64,000 nt of DNA from VAXT01 sp963774625 (GTDB lineage: Bacteria > Actinomycetota > Thermoleophilia > Gaiellales > Gaiellaceae): assembly GCA_963774625.1 (NCBI GenBank), contig CAVZFQ010000001.1:62001-126000 (forward strand), written 5' to 3'. The notes below the pieces were generated by a model, which did not search any database, was not told where the DNA came from, and worked only from the letters and a program-made list of their open reading frames with translations. Position numbers and translations under genes: made by a program. Every line of letters begins with the position of its first letter. The stretch's first letter is position 1. This document shows positions 1 through 8,514 of the stretch, one piece after another.

Positions 1-479
1 ACCTCGCTCTGCCCGGTCCCGACCGTCTCGACGAACACGTAGTCCTTGCCCGCCGCGTCCAGGACGAGCATCGCCTGGAGCGTCGACTCGGCCAGACCGC
101 CCAGATGCCCGCGCGTGCCCATCGACCGGATGAACACGCCGGGGTCGAGAAAATGGTCGGAGAGCCTGATGCGGTCGCCGAGCAGCGCGCCTTTCGAGAA
201 CGGGCTCGAGGGGTCGACCGTGATGATGCCCAGCGTCTTCCCCTGCTCGCGGATGTGTCGCACGAGAGCTGCGATCAGGCTCGACTTGCCGACCCCGGGC
301 GGCCCGGTGATGCCGACCACGTACGCCGAGCCCGTCTCCGGGTAGAGATCCGCGACGACCTCGTACGCGAGCGGATCGGCGTTCTCGACCAGCGTGATGG
401 CCCTCGCCAACGCACGCGTGTCGCCGGCGCGCACGCCGGCCGCGAGCGACTCGCGCGTCCACTCACGGCGCTTCGCCAC
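1..479 (-). CDS. meaB: MeaB/ArgK-family GTPase, C-terminal part outside window
   Basis: This is a P-loop GTPase of the MeaB/ArgK family, which chaperones adenosylcobalamin-dependent methylmalonyl-CoA mutase. The first 159 residues are present and the gene runs off the left edge. Residues about 57-67 carry the Walker A motif GPPGVGKSS, residues 89-102 the family stretch DPSSPFS...GALLGDR, and then DHFLDPGVFIRSMGTRG follows. The start is GTG at 479, placed directly against the TAG stop of the upstream MFS gene (TAG|GTG), so the two are probably translationally coupled. No mutase gene is visible in the window. Family assignment is strong; whether it serves methylmalonyl-CoA mutase or another B12 mutase cannot be seen. 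Confidence 0.9.
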   Translation of the reverse strand, partial: MAKRREWTRESLAAGVRAGDTRALARAITLVENADPLAYEVVADLYPETGSAYVVGITGPPGVGKSSLIAALVRHIREQGKTLGIITVDPSSPFSKGALLGDRIRLSDHFLDPGVFIRSMGTRGHLGGLAESTLQAMLVLDAAGKDYVFVETVGTGQSE

Positions 480-1751
480 CTAGTGCTCCGTCGCGGCCAG
501 TGGCTCCGCGCCCGGGGTTATCTGTTCGTCGATACCGCGGGCGAGGGCAAACCCGACCAGAGCGGCCATAGCGGCGAACACCGCGGCGCCTGCCCACACC
601 CACCGAGCCCCGTACGCGTCCGTCAAGGGGCCTGCGAACAGCATGCCGAGCAGGAAGACCGCGTAGTTGGAGCTCATCAGGACGGTGAAGACCCGGCCAC
701 GGAGACGGTCGGGCGCGCCACGCTGCACGAAGACGGCGTTGCAGACGAGCGCGATGCCATTCCCCGCGCCTGAGATGGCCACGGCGGGTGCCGCCACCCA
801 GACGTTCGGCGACACCGCGGCCGCGGCGATGCCGATCGCCATCAGCGAGAGCCCGAACCCGTACACGCTGGCGGCGCCGCGGCGCTCGACCCAGGTGCCC
901 GCCGAGAGGCTCCCGAGCACGACCCCCAGACCGGCGCTGCCGATCAGCAGGCCGAATCCGAAGTCGCCTGCATCGAACGACACCTTGGCGAGCTTGACCT
1001 CGGCCACGTTGACCCCGGCATTGGCGAGCATGCCTACGTTCCAGGCCAGGAGGACGGTCAGCAGCGCGCGCGAGCCGCCGATCAAGGCGAAGCCCTCACG
1101 GAGATCGCGCCAGTGGCCCGCAGTGGTCGAACGCGCCGCCTGGAGGAGTGCGCTCGGGATCCGCACGAGCAGGGCTGCCGAGAAGAGGAACGTGATCGCA
1201 TTGATCCAGTACGCGGCGTCGGGGCCCGAGGCGGCAACGAGGATGCCGCCGATCAAGGGGCCGATGATCGTCGTCATCGCCTCGATCGATTGCACGAGGG
1301 CGTTGGCGCTCGGCAACTCGCTGTCCGTGACGAGGTTCGGCAGCCCTGCGTACACCGCGGGCCGGAAGAAGCCGGTGGCAAAGCCCGCAACTCCCGCCAG
1401 GGCGACGATCATCGTCGGGCTGTTCGCGAATGGCAGCGCCAGGAAGACAACGCACCGCACGAGATCCGACGCCACCATCAAGCGGCGGCGCGAGAACCGA
1501 TCGACGAGCGGGCCGGCGAGCACCCCGATGGCGATGACGGGCAGGAAGTCCGCGATCAGGAGGGCGGCCACCCACTTGCCGGACTCGGTGCGATCCCAGA
1601 CGTCGACGGTGAGCGCGACGAACGCGAGCCAGGTCCCGACACCGGAGCCGAAGTTGGCCAGCGCGAGGAAACGGAAGCTCGGCACGCGCGCCAGGAGCGC
1701 CAGTTGCCGTCCAACCAGTCGGTGGGCGATTCCCGAGACCACTCGGAGCAC
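480..1751 (-). CDS. MFS transporter, drug or siderophore exporter type
   Basis: A 423-residue major facilitator superfamily permease, the usual size for a 12-helix transporter. It has alternating hydrophobic segments throughout, and after the second helix the loop GPLVDRFSRRRLM, which matches the MFS loop 2-3 motif (G..aDr.gRr). The sequence style resembles the enterobactin-exporter/MFS_3 branch (N-terminal LALANFGSGVGTWLAF), so an exporter is likely, but the substrate is unknown. The annotated start is GTG 1751; GTG 1742 is an equally possible start. It reads into the MeaB GTPase with no spacer and is divergent from the radical SAM gene, with an 81-base gap that should hold both promoters. 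Confidence 0.85.
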   Translation of the reverse strand: MLRVVSGIAHRLVGRQLALLARVPSFRFLALANFGSGVGTWLAFVALTVDVWDRTESGKWVAALLIADFLPVIAIGVLAGPLVDRFSRRRLMVASDLVRCVVFLALPFANSPTMIVALAGVAGFATGFFRPAVYAGLPNLVTDSELPSANALVQSIEAMTTIIGPLIGGILVAASGPDAAYWINAITFLFSAALLVRIPSALLQAARSTTAGHWRDLREGFALIGGSRALLTVLLAWNVGMLANAGVNVAEVKLAKVSFDAGDFGFGLLIGSAGLGVVLGSLSAGTWVERRGAASVYGFGLSLMAIGIAAAAVSPNVWVAAPAVAISGAGNGIALVCNAVFVQRGAPDRLRGRVFTVLMSSNYAVFLLGMLFAGPLTDAYGARWVWAGAAVFAAMAALVGFALARGIDEQITPGAEPLAATEH

Positions 1752-1832
1752 TGGCGGCGGAGGTTAATCCACGTCGAAAGCGAAGGCGATTTCGGTAGGA
1801 AATTGACTTCGCCGCGTTACACTCGACAGGAC

Positions 1833-3506
1833 ATGTCCGTTCCCGCCCGGCCGGCCGCAGCCGGGTCGCGCTTTCGGGCCCTGCTCGTCCACGCCAATCC
1901 CTTTCAGAGGGTGACGCCGGTCCCGGCCTACGGACTGGAGCGTTTGCAAACCGCTGCGCAGAGCACGGGCGCGGAGGTCGAGATCCTCGACCCCTATCTC
2001 TTCGCCGAGGACGCGATTGGCGCCGCCCGAGCAGCGGCCGAGCGCCTGCAGCCGCAGGTGATCGGTCTGGGCATCCGCATCATCGACGACTGCATCGTCG
2101 TCGACCATCCAGCGGCGAACGGGCACGGCCCGATCGACGTCAGCTTCCTGATGCCGGAGATCCGCGAGCTCAGACGTGCCCTCGGCGAGGTCGTTCCGGA
2201 GGCGACCTTCGTCGCCGGTGGCGCGGGGTTCTCGGCGTGTCCCCAGGAGTGCCTCGAGTACCTCGACGTCGAGTGGGGCGTGGTCGGTGCCGGCGAAGAC
2301 GCATTCGCGGCGATCTGTGCGGGCCGGCCGCTACAGGAGATTCCGGGGCTCCTACGACGCGGCGAGGAGCGAGGCATCGACGCCTACCAGCTCGTCTTCG
2401 CAGGCCCGACGCAGCGAGATCCGCTCTATGCGCCTGCGAACTCGTTTCCGGTGCGAACGCGGATCGGCTGCGCGATGCAGTGCGCGTACTGCACGGCGGC
2501 GAATCTGATGCGCCAGCACGCGAACGGCGATCTCGGCACGGTCCTCGCCGAGATCGAGCAGACGGTGGAGTCCGCGAAGGGGCGAGGCATCGGGCGTGTG
2601 CCGCTCTTCTTCGCCGACGACGAGTTCAACCTCCCGGACGAGAAGCATTCGATCGCCGTCCTGCGCGGGCTCGTGGAGCGAGGCCTGGCCGACTCCGTCA
2701 TGTGGCGCGCGTACTTCAACCCGACGCCGTTCTCCGCCGAGCTCGCAGAGCTCGTCCGCGAGACGAACGGGCTCGTCTCGATCACGGTCGACAGCGCTGC
2801 CGAGAAAGTGCTCGCCGCAGCACAGAAGCCTTTTCGACGACGGCACCTCGACGATCTCATCGCCCTCCTCTCCGAGCACGGCGTAGCCGCCGAGCTCGGG
2901 CTCATCTTCGGGCTTCCCGGAGAGACCGACGAGACGGTCACCGAGACGATCGACTTCGTGCGCGCGCTGCCGCCCGCGATCGAGGTCGCGTACTCGACCG
3001 GCGCGCGCGTCTACCCGCACACGCCGCTCTCGCGGATCGCCCAGAAGGAGCCCGAACGGCTCGTGGGCGCGGACGATCCGACGTTTCTCGAGCCGGTCGT
3101 CTACTCCAGCCCGCGCGCGCCGCGCGAGCTGGCGCTCCGGCTCGACGAGGCGTTCGCAGACCTTCCGAACGTGGCGCGCGTCGGAGTCTCCTACCGCAGC
3201 GGATCGACCGCCCTGTCCGACGCTTACCGCACCGTCCTCAGCCCGAACGGGACCGGGTGGGCTCGCGTGCTCGAAGACGCTGCGCGAGCGGGCGACGCCA
3301 AGCGCGCAGCTGCAGAAGCGCTCGCGGCCTGCGTCCAGGTCGCGGTCTGGCACGGCCGCTTCGACCTGGCCAGCGTCGCCGTCAAGCGTCTCCTCGCCGA
3401 AGACGAAGTGCCGGCTCCGATGTCACGCCGACAGCTCCGCCTGGCGCACATCGCCTACGGCGGATTGGCTTTGGCCGATCGGGCTAAGAGCGCGTTGCGC
3501 CGCTGA
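1833..3506 (+). CDS. B12-binding-type radical SAM protein
   Basis: A 557-residue radical SAM protein. The N-terminal ~170 residues resemble the cobalamin-binding fold seen in B12 radical SAM enzymes (the segment NPFQRVTPVPAYGLERL, then VIGLGIRIID), but the DxHxxG lower-ligand motif is not visible. The radical SAM cluster motif CxxxCxxC is at residues 213, 217 and 220 (GCAMQCAYC). Further on, the TIM barrel contains SITVDSA and LGLIFGLPGETDETV, typical of family strands. The start ATG 1833 follows a purine-rich GACAGGAC. The last 23 bases overlap the 3' end of hisC on the other strand. Reaction and substrate are unknown; methylation or radical cyclisation are both possible for the family. Confidence 0.85.
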   Translation: MSVPARPAAAGSRFRALLVHANPFQRVTPVPAYGLERLQTAAQSTGAEVEILDPYLFAEDAIGAARAAAERLQPQVIGLGIRIIDDCIVVDHPAANGHGPIDVSFLMPEIRELRRALGEVVPEATFVAGGAGFSACPQECLEYLDVEWGVVGAGEDAFAAICAGRPLQEIPGLLRRGEERGIDAYQLVFAGPTQRDPLYAPANSFPVRTRIGCAMQCAYCTAANLMRQHANGDLGTVLAEIEQTVESAKGRGIGRVPLFFADDEFNLPDEKHSIAVLRGLVERGLADSVMWRAYFNPTPFSAELAELVRETNGLVSITVDSAAEKVLAAAQKPFRRRHLDDLIALLSEHGVAAELGLIFGLPGETDETVTETIDFVRALPPAIEVAYSTGARVYPHTPLSRIAQKEPERLVGADDPTFLEPVVYSSPRAPRELALRLDEAFADLPNVARVGVSYRSGSTALSDAYRTVLSPNGTGWARVLEDAARAGDAKRAAAEALAACVQVAVWHGRFDLASVAVKRLLAEDEVPAPMSRRQLRLAHIAYGGLALADRAKSALRR

Positions 3507-4614
3507 GCACGCGGCCGAGCGCCTCGCCGAAATATTCGTTCTCCTCGGGAGTCCCCACCGTGACCCGGATCGCGCCGGGCGCGCCGAACCCACCCGCCGG
3601 GCGAACGATCACGCCTTCCAGGAGCAGCTGCTCGAACAACGGCCGGGCATCGTCACCCACCTCGGCGAACAGGAAGTTCCCCACCGCAGGCCCGGCGGGC
3701 TCGAGCCCGTGCTCCCGCATGATCCGCTCTAGCTGGGCTAGACCCTTCGCGTTCTCGCGCCGGCGGCGCCCGAGCTCCTCGTCGGCGTCCATGCTCGCCA
3801 GCGCAGCTTCCTGCGCGGCCGCGTTGACGTCGAAGGCCCTGCGCACCTTGCCGATCGCCGTCACGACCTCCTCGGGGGCCACCGCGTAGCCGACGCGCAG
3901 GCCCGCCAGCCCGTAGATCTTCGAGAACGTCCGCAGCACGACGACCCGCCGGCCCGCCTTCAGATAGGTCTCGACACCGTCCACGTAGTCGGGACGATCG
4001 ATGTACTCCGCGTAGGCCTGGTCGAGCACGGTCAGCACGTGATCCGGGACGCGGTCGAAGTAGTCGTCGAGCTCGGCCCGCGTGTTCATCGTCCCGGTCG
4101 GATTGTTCGGATGACAGACATAGACGAGCTTCGTCTTCGGGCCGACTGCCTCGAGCATCGCGTCCAGGTCGTAGCGGTGCTCGCGAAGAGGGACTTGGCG
4201 GGCAACGGCGCCGAGCTTCACCGCGTCGATGACATAGCTCGGGAACGACGGCCAGCCGCAGACGATCTCGTCTCCGGGATCGAGCGCGAGCTGCGAGAGG
4301 TAGTCGACGACGCCGTCCGATCCCGCGCCCGGCGCGATTTCCTCGAACCGAACGTCGTGCCGCTCGGCGAGAGCAGCGCGCAGTCGGTACGAGCCTCCGT
4401 CCGGGTACCGGTTGAGCTCGGGCGCGAGCCGCGCCAGAGCCTCGAGAGCTTCCGGAAACGGGCCGTAGGGGCCCTCGTTCGAAGCGAGCTTGACCACCCG
4501 GTCGAGGCCGAGCTCGCGCTGGACTTCCTCGACCGGCTTGCCCGGCTCATAAGGGACGAGGTCTCGAACCGCGGGCTTGAAGAAACTGTCGGCGATCTCG
4601 GCCAGCGGGGTCAC
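3484..4614 (-). CDS. hisC: Histidinol-phosphate/aromatic aminotransferase, class I-II PLP enzyme
   Basis: A 376-residue fold-type I PLP aminotransferase of the HisC branch. The PLP lysine lies in TFSKIYGLAGLRVGY, the substrate/PLP contacts in HPNNPTGT and in DQAYAEY, and the N-terminal LASNEGPYGP box is typical for HisC. It transfers an amino group from glutamate to imidazole-acetol phosphate in histidine synthesis, and close homologues also act on phenylpyruvate or hydroxyphenylpyruvate. No other his gene is nearby, so the aromatic role cannot be excluded. The start is GTG 4614. It converges on and overlaps the radical SAM gene by 23 bases, and a structured repeat lies just upstream of it. 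Confidence 0.85.
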   Translation of the reverse strand: MTPLAEIADSFFKPAVRDLVPYEPGKPVEEVQRELGLDRVVKLASNEGPYGPFPEALEALARLAPELNRYPDGGSYRLRAALAERHDVRFEEIAPGAGSDGVVDYLSQLALDPGDEIVCGWPSFPSYVIDAVKLGAVARQVPLREHRYDLDAMLEAVGPKTKLVYVCHPNNPTGTMNTRAELDDYFDRVPDHVLTVLDQAYAEYIDRPDYVDGVETYLKAGRRVVVLRTFSKIYGLAGLRVGYAVAPEEVVTAIGKVRRAFDVNAAAQEAALASMDADEELGRRRRENAKGLAQLERIMREHGLEPAGPAVGNFLFAEVGDDARPLFEQLLLEGVIVRPAGGFGAPGAIRVTVGTPEENEYFGEALGRVLSGATRS

Positions 4615-4684
4615 TGCGGAGACTCTATTCAGTGCGTGACGGTTCCACCTTGCCAGACATGGATCTTGCGAGCTAATCTGCTTC

Positions 4685-4782
4685 GAGTCAGGCGCGTCGC
4701 GGGGGTCCGTCCAGGCATCCTCCCTTCCCTACCCAGGGCTTGGGCGGCGGAGTCGTTACAACGGACGTGACGCGCCTGGCTC
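4685..4782 (-). other. Long-stem structured intergenic element
   Basis: The 168-base gap between the GNAT gene and hisC contains two arms, 4685-4698 and 4769-4782, that are reverse complements over 14 bases with one mismatch (GAGCCAGGCGCGTC against GACGCGCCTGACTC, read on the minus strand). They enclose 70 bases that hold a second stem, GTCCGT with ACGGAC, and a possible third, CCCA with TGGG. If transcribed on the minus strand this would fold as a nested hairpin in the 5' leader of hisC and directly after the GNAT stop codon. It could be a leader RNA, an attenuator or a terminator; it does not match any riboswitch consensus I know. Confidence 0.45.
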
Positions 4783-5298
4783 TTACTCCTTCTCGAGGTC
4801 GAGAGCCATGAGGATCGCGTCCACGTAGCCGTCGCCGCGGCGGTAGTGCTGCTTCCGATAACCCTCGCGGCGGTAGCCGAGCTTCTCGTAGAGAGCGATG
4901 GCCGCGTCGTTGTGCGGGAAGACGTGCAGCTCGAGCTTCCGAACGCCGGCTTCTCGCGCCCACGTCGTGGCCTCGGCCATGAGTGCGGTTCCGACGCCTT
5001 GCCGGCGGCGGCCCGCCGCGACCATCAGTCCGAGGTCGGCCACGTGGTGGCTCGCAGGATGCGGGTCGCGCGCGATCGACAGCCGGCCCACGATGCCCTC
5101 GGCCGTTTCGGCAACGAAGACGGCCGCGTGCGGGTAGCGGCGGAGGCTCTTCAAGTAGCGGCGCTCGTCGGACGGGCTCCGCCAGTTGCGATCGGTGATC
5201 AGCCAGCCCTCGGCTTCGGAGCCCACAGCGCGGCCGAGCACGGCGAGCGCCTCGGCGTCGGCCGGGGTCGCCTGCCGGACGAGCAGCCAGTCAGGCAA
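4783..5298 (-). CDS. GNAT-family N-acetyltransferase
   Basis: A 171-residue GCN5-related acetyltransferase. It has the conserved acetyl-CoA site: strand VADLGLMVAAGRRRQGVGTAL, containing the pyrophosphate-binding R-x-x-G-x-G/A motif, followed by LELHVFPHNDAAIALYEKLGYRREG, the usual C-terminal half. The Lys/Arg-rich GYRKQHYRR tail and the FPHNDAAI segment suggest a small amine or protein N-terminus acceptor, but the substrate is unknown. I place the start at TTG 5298, because the acetyltransferase homology begins immediately after it (LPDWLLVRQATPADAEAL); this overlaps the end of the gamma-glutamyltransferase gene by 8 bases and implies coupled translation. Confidence 0.8.
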   Translation of the reverse strand: MPDWLLVRQATPADAEALAVLGRAVGSEAEGWLITDRNWRSPSDERRYLKSLRRYPHAAVFVAETAEGIVGRLSIARDPHPASHHVADLGLMVAAGRRRQGVGTALMAEATTWAREAGVRKLELHVFPHNDAAIALYEKLGYRREGYRKQHYRRGDGYVDAILMALDLEKE

Positions 5299-6853
5299 CG
5301 ACGATGCCGTGCCCGCCACGGCGAGGATCGCCGGCCGCGTGGAGGCTGCCGTCTTCGCGCACCTGGACCGCCGCAGCGCCGCCGAAGTAGAGGTTCCGGC
5401 GTCGCCAGCGGATGAGCTCGTACCCGAGCCGCTCGAGACGGTCGAGCTCCGGCTGGTCCGCCCCGCCCTCGCAATGAACGTGACCGTCGTCGACATGGAC
5501 GCGCGGCGCAGAGATCGCGTCCTCGACCGTCATGCCGTGCCGAACCACGTTGACGACGAGCTGCAGGATCGCCCCCCGCAGCCGGATCGAGCCTGCACTC
5601 CCCACCACCAGGCGCGGGCTCGTGTCGCGCAGGACGATCGACGGGGCCATCATGCTCGTCAGGCGCTTGCCCGGGCTCGCGTCGACTCCGGACGGATTGA
5701 GGTCGTACTCGCCGAGCATGTTGTTCAGGTGGATCCCGGTGCCCGGCACGATGACGCCGGAGCCGGCGCCCGTCGACGCGGTGAGCGAAGCCGCGTTCCC
5801 CCGCTCGTCGACCACGGAGATGTGCGTCGTTCCGGGCGCGCCTGCCTGCTCATGTGGGCCGGGAGCGCCGCTCCCGATCCGCTCCAGCGCCGTCCGGATC
5901 GTCTCGTCCGAGTAGAGCCGACGGGTGAGCCCGCCGCGGTGGAGATCGCCGGCGAAGCTGCCCTCACGTGCGCGGGCCGCCTCGCGCATGACCTCGACGA
6001 GAGACTGGATCGACTCTGCGCTCCCGGCCGGCCCGTTTGCCCCAAGCCGGTCGAGCAGGGTCAGTGCGTAGCCGATGAGCACTCCTCCCGACGACGGGGG
6101 CGGGTTCGAGACGAACAGCTCACGCTCGAAGGTGGTGCGAATCGGCCGGCGCCAGATGACGCGGTATTCGGCGAGGTCGCGCCGGGTCAGCGAACCGCCG
6201 TTCTCCAGGACGTGATCCACGACCCGGGCCCCGAGGTCGCCGCGGTACAGCTCGCGGGCTCCACCCTTGGCGAGCGTCACGAGCGTGCGCGCCAGGCCCG
6301 GCATCACCACCTTCTCGCCCCGCGCCAGCCGCCCCTCCTGGCCGTAGATCTCCCGGCCCTCAGGCGTGTGCCGGAGGATCAGGTCGAGGATCGCGTGCAG
6401 GTACGCCTGCGGAGGCGTGAGCTCGACGCCGTTGCGGGCGAGCTCGATCGCCGGCTCGAGCAGCCGGGGCCAGGGAACGGTCGCGTACGCGCGGTGAGCA
6501 GTCTCCAGTCCCGCCACCACGCCCGGGACGGCGCACGAGGCCGGGCCGACGAGGAAAACCTGAGACGACGAGCCGTCGAAGTCGACGTCGATCGTCTCCA
6601 TCTCTACAGGCTTGCGGCCTCGCAACCCTTTCCCGGGTGTCGCGACGAAGAAGTCGAGCAGGCGGTCTTTGCGGTCGCGTGCGCGATGGACAAGGAGGAA
6701 GCCTCCGCCACCCGGGCCGGTCAGTGGGCTCTCGGTGACCCACGACGCGAACGCCGCGGCCAGGCACGCGTCGACCGCGTTCCCGCCCTCGGCGAGGATC
6801 GCTGCGCCTGCTTCGGCGGTAAGGCGATGTCCGGCAGCGATCGCGCCCTTCAT
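5291..6853 (-). CDS. ggt: Gamma-glutamyltransferase (Ntn hydrolase)
   Basis: A 520-residue gamma-glutamyltransferase, which cleaves or transfers the gamma-glutamyl group of glutathione-like or polyglutamyl compounds. The autoprocessing site is at residue 342 (PGTTHISVVDERGNA), where the threonine becomes the N-terminus of the small subunit. Other family signatures are GGNAVDACLAAAF near residue 23, GPGGGGFLLV near 46, NPPPSSGGVL near 250 and the small-subunit LNNMLGEYD. Most characterised bacterial members are exported, yet here the protein starts straight into the catalytic fold with no signal peptide, so it is probably cytoplasmic. It is followed by an overlapping GNAT gene and is divergent from a membrane-protein gene. 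Confidence 0.9.
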   Translation of the reverse strand: MKGAIAAGHRLTAEAGAAILAEGGNAVDACLAAAFASWVTESPLTGPGGGGFLLVHRARDRKDRLLDFFVATPGKGLRGRKPVEMETIDVDFDGSSSQVFLVGPASCAVPGVVAGLETAHRAYATVPWPRLLEPAIELARNGVELTPPQAYLHAILDLILRHTPEGREIYGQEGRLARGEKVVMPGLARTLVTLAKGGARELYRGDLGARVVDHVLENGGSLTRRDLAEYRVIWRRPIRTTFERELFVSNPPPSSGGVLIGYALTLLDRLGANGPAGSAESIQSLVEVMREAARAREGSFAGDLHRGGLTRRLYSDETIRTALERIGSGAPGPHEQAGAPGTTHISVVDERGNAASLTASTGAGSGVIVPGTGIHLNNMLGEYDLNPSGVDASPGKRLTSMMAPSIVLRDTSPRLVVGSAGSIRLRGAILQLVVNVVRHGMTVEDAISAPRVHVDDGHVHCEGGADQPELDRLERLGYELIRWRRRNLYFGGAAAVQVREDGSLHAAGDPRRGGHGIVVA

Positions 6854-6909
6854 GGTTACAAGCCTAATTCGGCCTCAGCCGACTGCCTCACCGAGTAGCC
6901 TTCCATCTC

Positions 6910-8514
6910 GTGAATCGCGCGAGCCCCCTCGTGCGGGAGGCTTTGCTCGCAGCCGCAGCCGCCGCCAGCCTCGCCGCCCTACTCGCCTGGCTCGGCCCTC
7001 CCGGGAACGACCTGGCCGCCCACGTCTACCAGCGCACCGTCTTCCTGGACAACGGCTACGAGCTCTGGAACAACTTCTGGTACGGCGGGCGGTACAGCTT
7101 CATCACGTACAGCGTCATCTACTACCCGCTCGCTGCGCTGTTCGGGATCCAACCGCTGGCCGTTGCCTCGATTGCGACCGCGGCGCTCGCGTTCGCCGTC
7201 GTCGTCGGCCGGCAATGGGGGCCGCTCGCCCGCTGGTCGAGCCGCTCGTTCGCGGTCGTCTGGGCGGGACTGATCATCTCGGCCGCGTTCCCGTTCGCGC
7301 TTGGATTCGCGTTCGGCCTCCTCGCCCTCTGGGCACTGCAGGCGGGGAAGCGCTGGCAGTTCGGCCTGCTTGCCGTGCTGACCCTGCTCGCGAGCCCGCT
7401 GGCCTTCCTGCTCCTTTCGATCGTCCTCGCGGGAGTGGCGCTCGACCTGCTCGAACGGGGCCGCAGGCTGCTGGCGCCCGCGCTCATCATCGTCGGCATC
7501 GGCGCGGCCCAGGTACTGCTCACGCGCGCCTTCGCCGATGGGGGCCGTTACCCGTTCCCGAACTGGCAACTGGCCGCGGTCGTCACCTTCTGCACGCTCG
7601 GCTTGGCGCTGACCTGGCGGGTCGAGCGAGCGCAGTTGCTGCGCTGGTTCTTCCCGGCATTGCTGGCCGTTTGCCTCTTCTCGTACTTCGTGCCTTCGCC
7701 CCTGGGCGAGAACGTCGCGCGCATCCGCCTCGTGGCGCTCCCGATTGCGGTGCTGATCTTCTCGATCCGCGGCTGGCGCCCGATGCCCGTTGCCGCCTTG
7801 GCCCTGCTGCTTGCGGCGGCCTGGAACCTCAGCCCGCATGCGTGGAGCTTCGAGCGGGGCCGGGGCGAACAGCCCGCGGCCCAGGCCTCCTACTGGCAGC
7901 CCGCGATCGAGTTCCTGAACGAGAACCTGACTCCGTCGTACCGCGTCGAGGTCGTGGACACCGCCGGCCATTGGGCCGCCGTCCATCTCCCCGAGGCGGG
8001 AATCCCGCTCGTGCGCGGCTGGTTCCGCCAGGACGACTTTCCCCAGAACGAGGTCCTCTACGAGAACTTCACCCGGGGGACCTATCTGAACTGGCTCCGC
8101 AACCTCGGCGTGAAATACGTCGTCCTCAGCGATACGCCCACCGACTACAGCGCCAAGCATGAGGCGAACCTCGTGGCCGGCGGTCGCTCGGGCCTGCGCC
8201 CGGTTGCCGGGTCGGATCGGCTCACCGTCTTCGCCGTGCCCAATGCGAGGCCGATCGTCACGGGCCCGGCCCCCGCGGAGATCGTCGACGTCGGCCAGGG
8301 CCACATCCTCGTCCGCCTCGAGCGGCCGGGCCGCTACCGGGTCGCCGTCCGGCACTCACCGTACTGGCGCTCCGACGCAGGCTGCGTCGCCAAAGGCAGC
8401 GACGGCATGCTCATGCTCGCCGCCCAGCGCGCGGGCCTCGTCCGCCTCGAGTTCCGGGTCGGGGCAAGGCGCGCGCTGGCGGCGGTCGTCGGGACGACGA
8501 GAACGGTCTGCTAG
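6910..8514 (+). CDS. Multi-pass membrane protein, GT-C/YfhO-like topology
   Basis: A 534-residue protein with about ten hydrophobic helices in the first 320 residues and a soluble C-terminal domain of about 210 residues. The first extracytoplasmic loop begins GNDLAAHVYQRTVFLDNGYELWNNFWYGG; the D-x-x-x-H arrangement and the aromatic W..FWYGG run resemble polyprenol-phosphate glycosyltransferases and the PTPS-related membrane family. The soluble part includes FLNENLTPSYRVEVVDTAGHW, also seen in that family. This suggests a lipid-linked sugar transferase or a cell-surface assembly protein, but no catalytic proof is visible. The start is GTG 6910. Its TAG stop shares the tetranucleotide CTAG with the convergent ftsZ stop. 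Confidence 0.7.
   Translation: MNRASPLVREALLAAAAAASLAALLAWLGPPGNDLAAHVYQRTVFLDNGYELWNNFWYGGRYSFITYSVIYYPLAALFGIQPLAVASIATAALAFAVVVGRQWGPLARWSSRSFAVVWAGLIISAAFPFALGFAFGLLALWALQAGKRWQFGLLAVLTLLASPLAFLLLSIVLAGVALDLLERGRRLLAPALIIVGIGAAQVLLTRAFADGGRYPFPNWQLAAVVTFCTLGLALTWRVERAQLLRWFFPALLAVCLFSYFVPSPLGENVARIRLVALPIAVLIFSIRGWRPMPVAALALLLAAAWNLSPHAWSFERGRGEQPAAQASYWQPAIEFLNENLTPSYRVEVVDTAGHWAAVHLPEAGIPLVRGWFRQDDFPQNEVLYENFTRGTYLNWLRNLGVKYVVLSDTPTDYSAKHEANLVAGGRSGLRPVAGSDRLTVFAVPNARPIVTGPAPAEIVDVGQGHILVRLERPGRYRVAVRHSPYWRSDAGCVAKGSDGMLMLAAQRAGLVRLEFRVGARRALAAVVGTTRTVC

Noticed and set aside
1113..3506. A very long plus-strand frame reaching back into the MFS gene
   Set aside because: Only the part from ATG 1833 has homology; the rest is a mirror of the GC-rich MFS gene and has no protein signature.
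8511..8514. Convergent stop codons sharing CTAG as a special signal
   Set aside because: Similar sharing occurs at 13481 and 63949; in a dense genome TAG/CTA overlap is expected by chance and by compaction.
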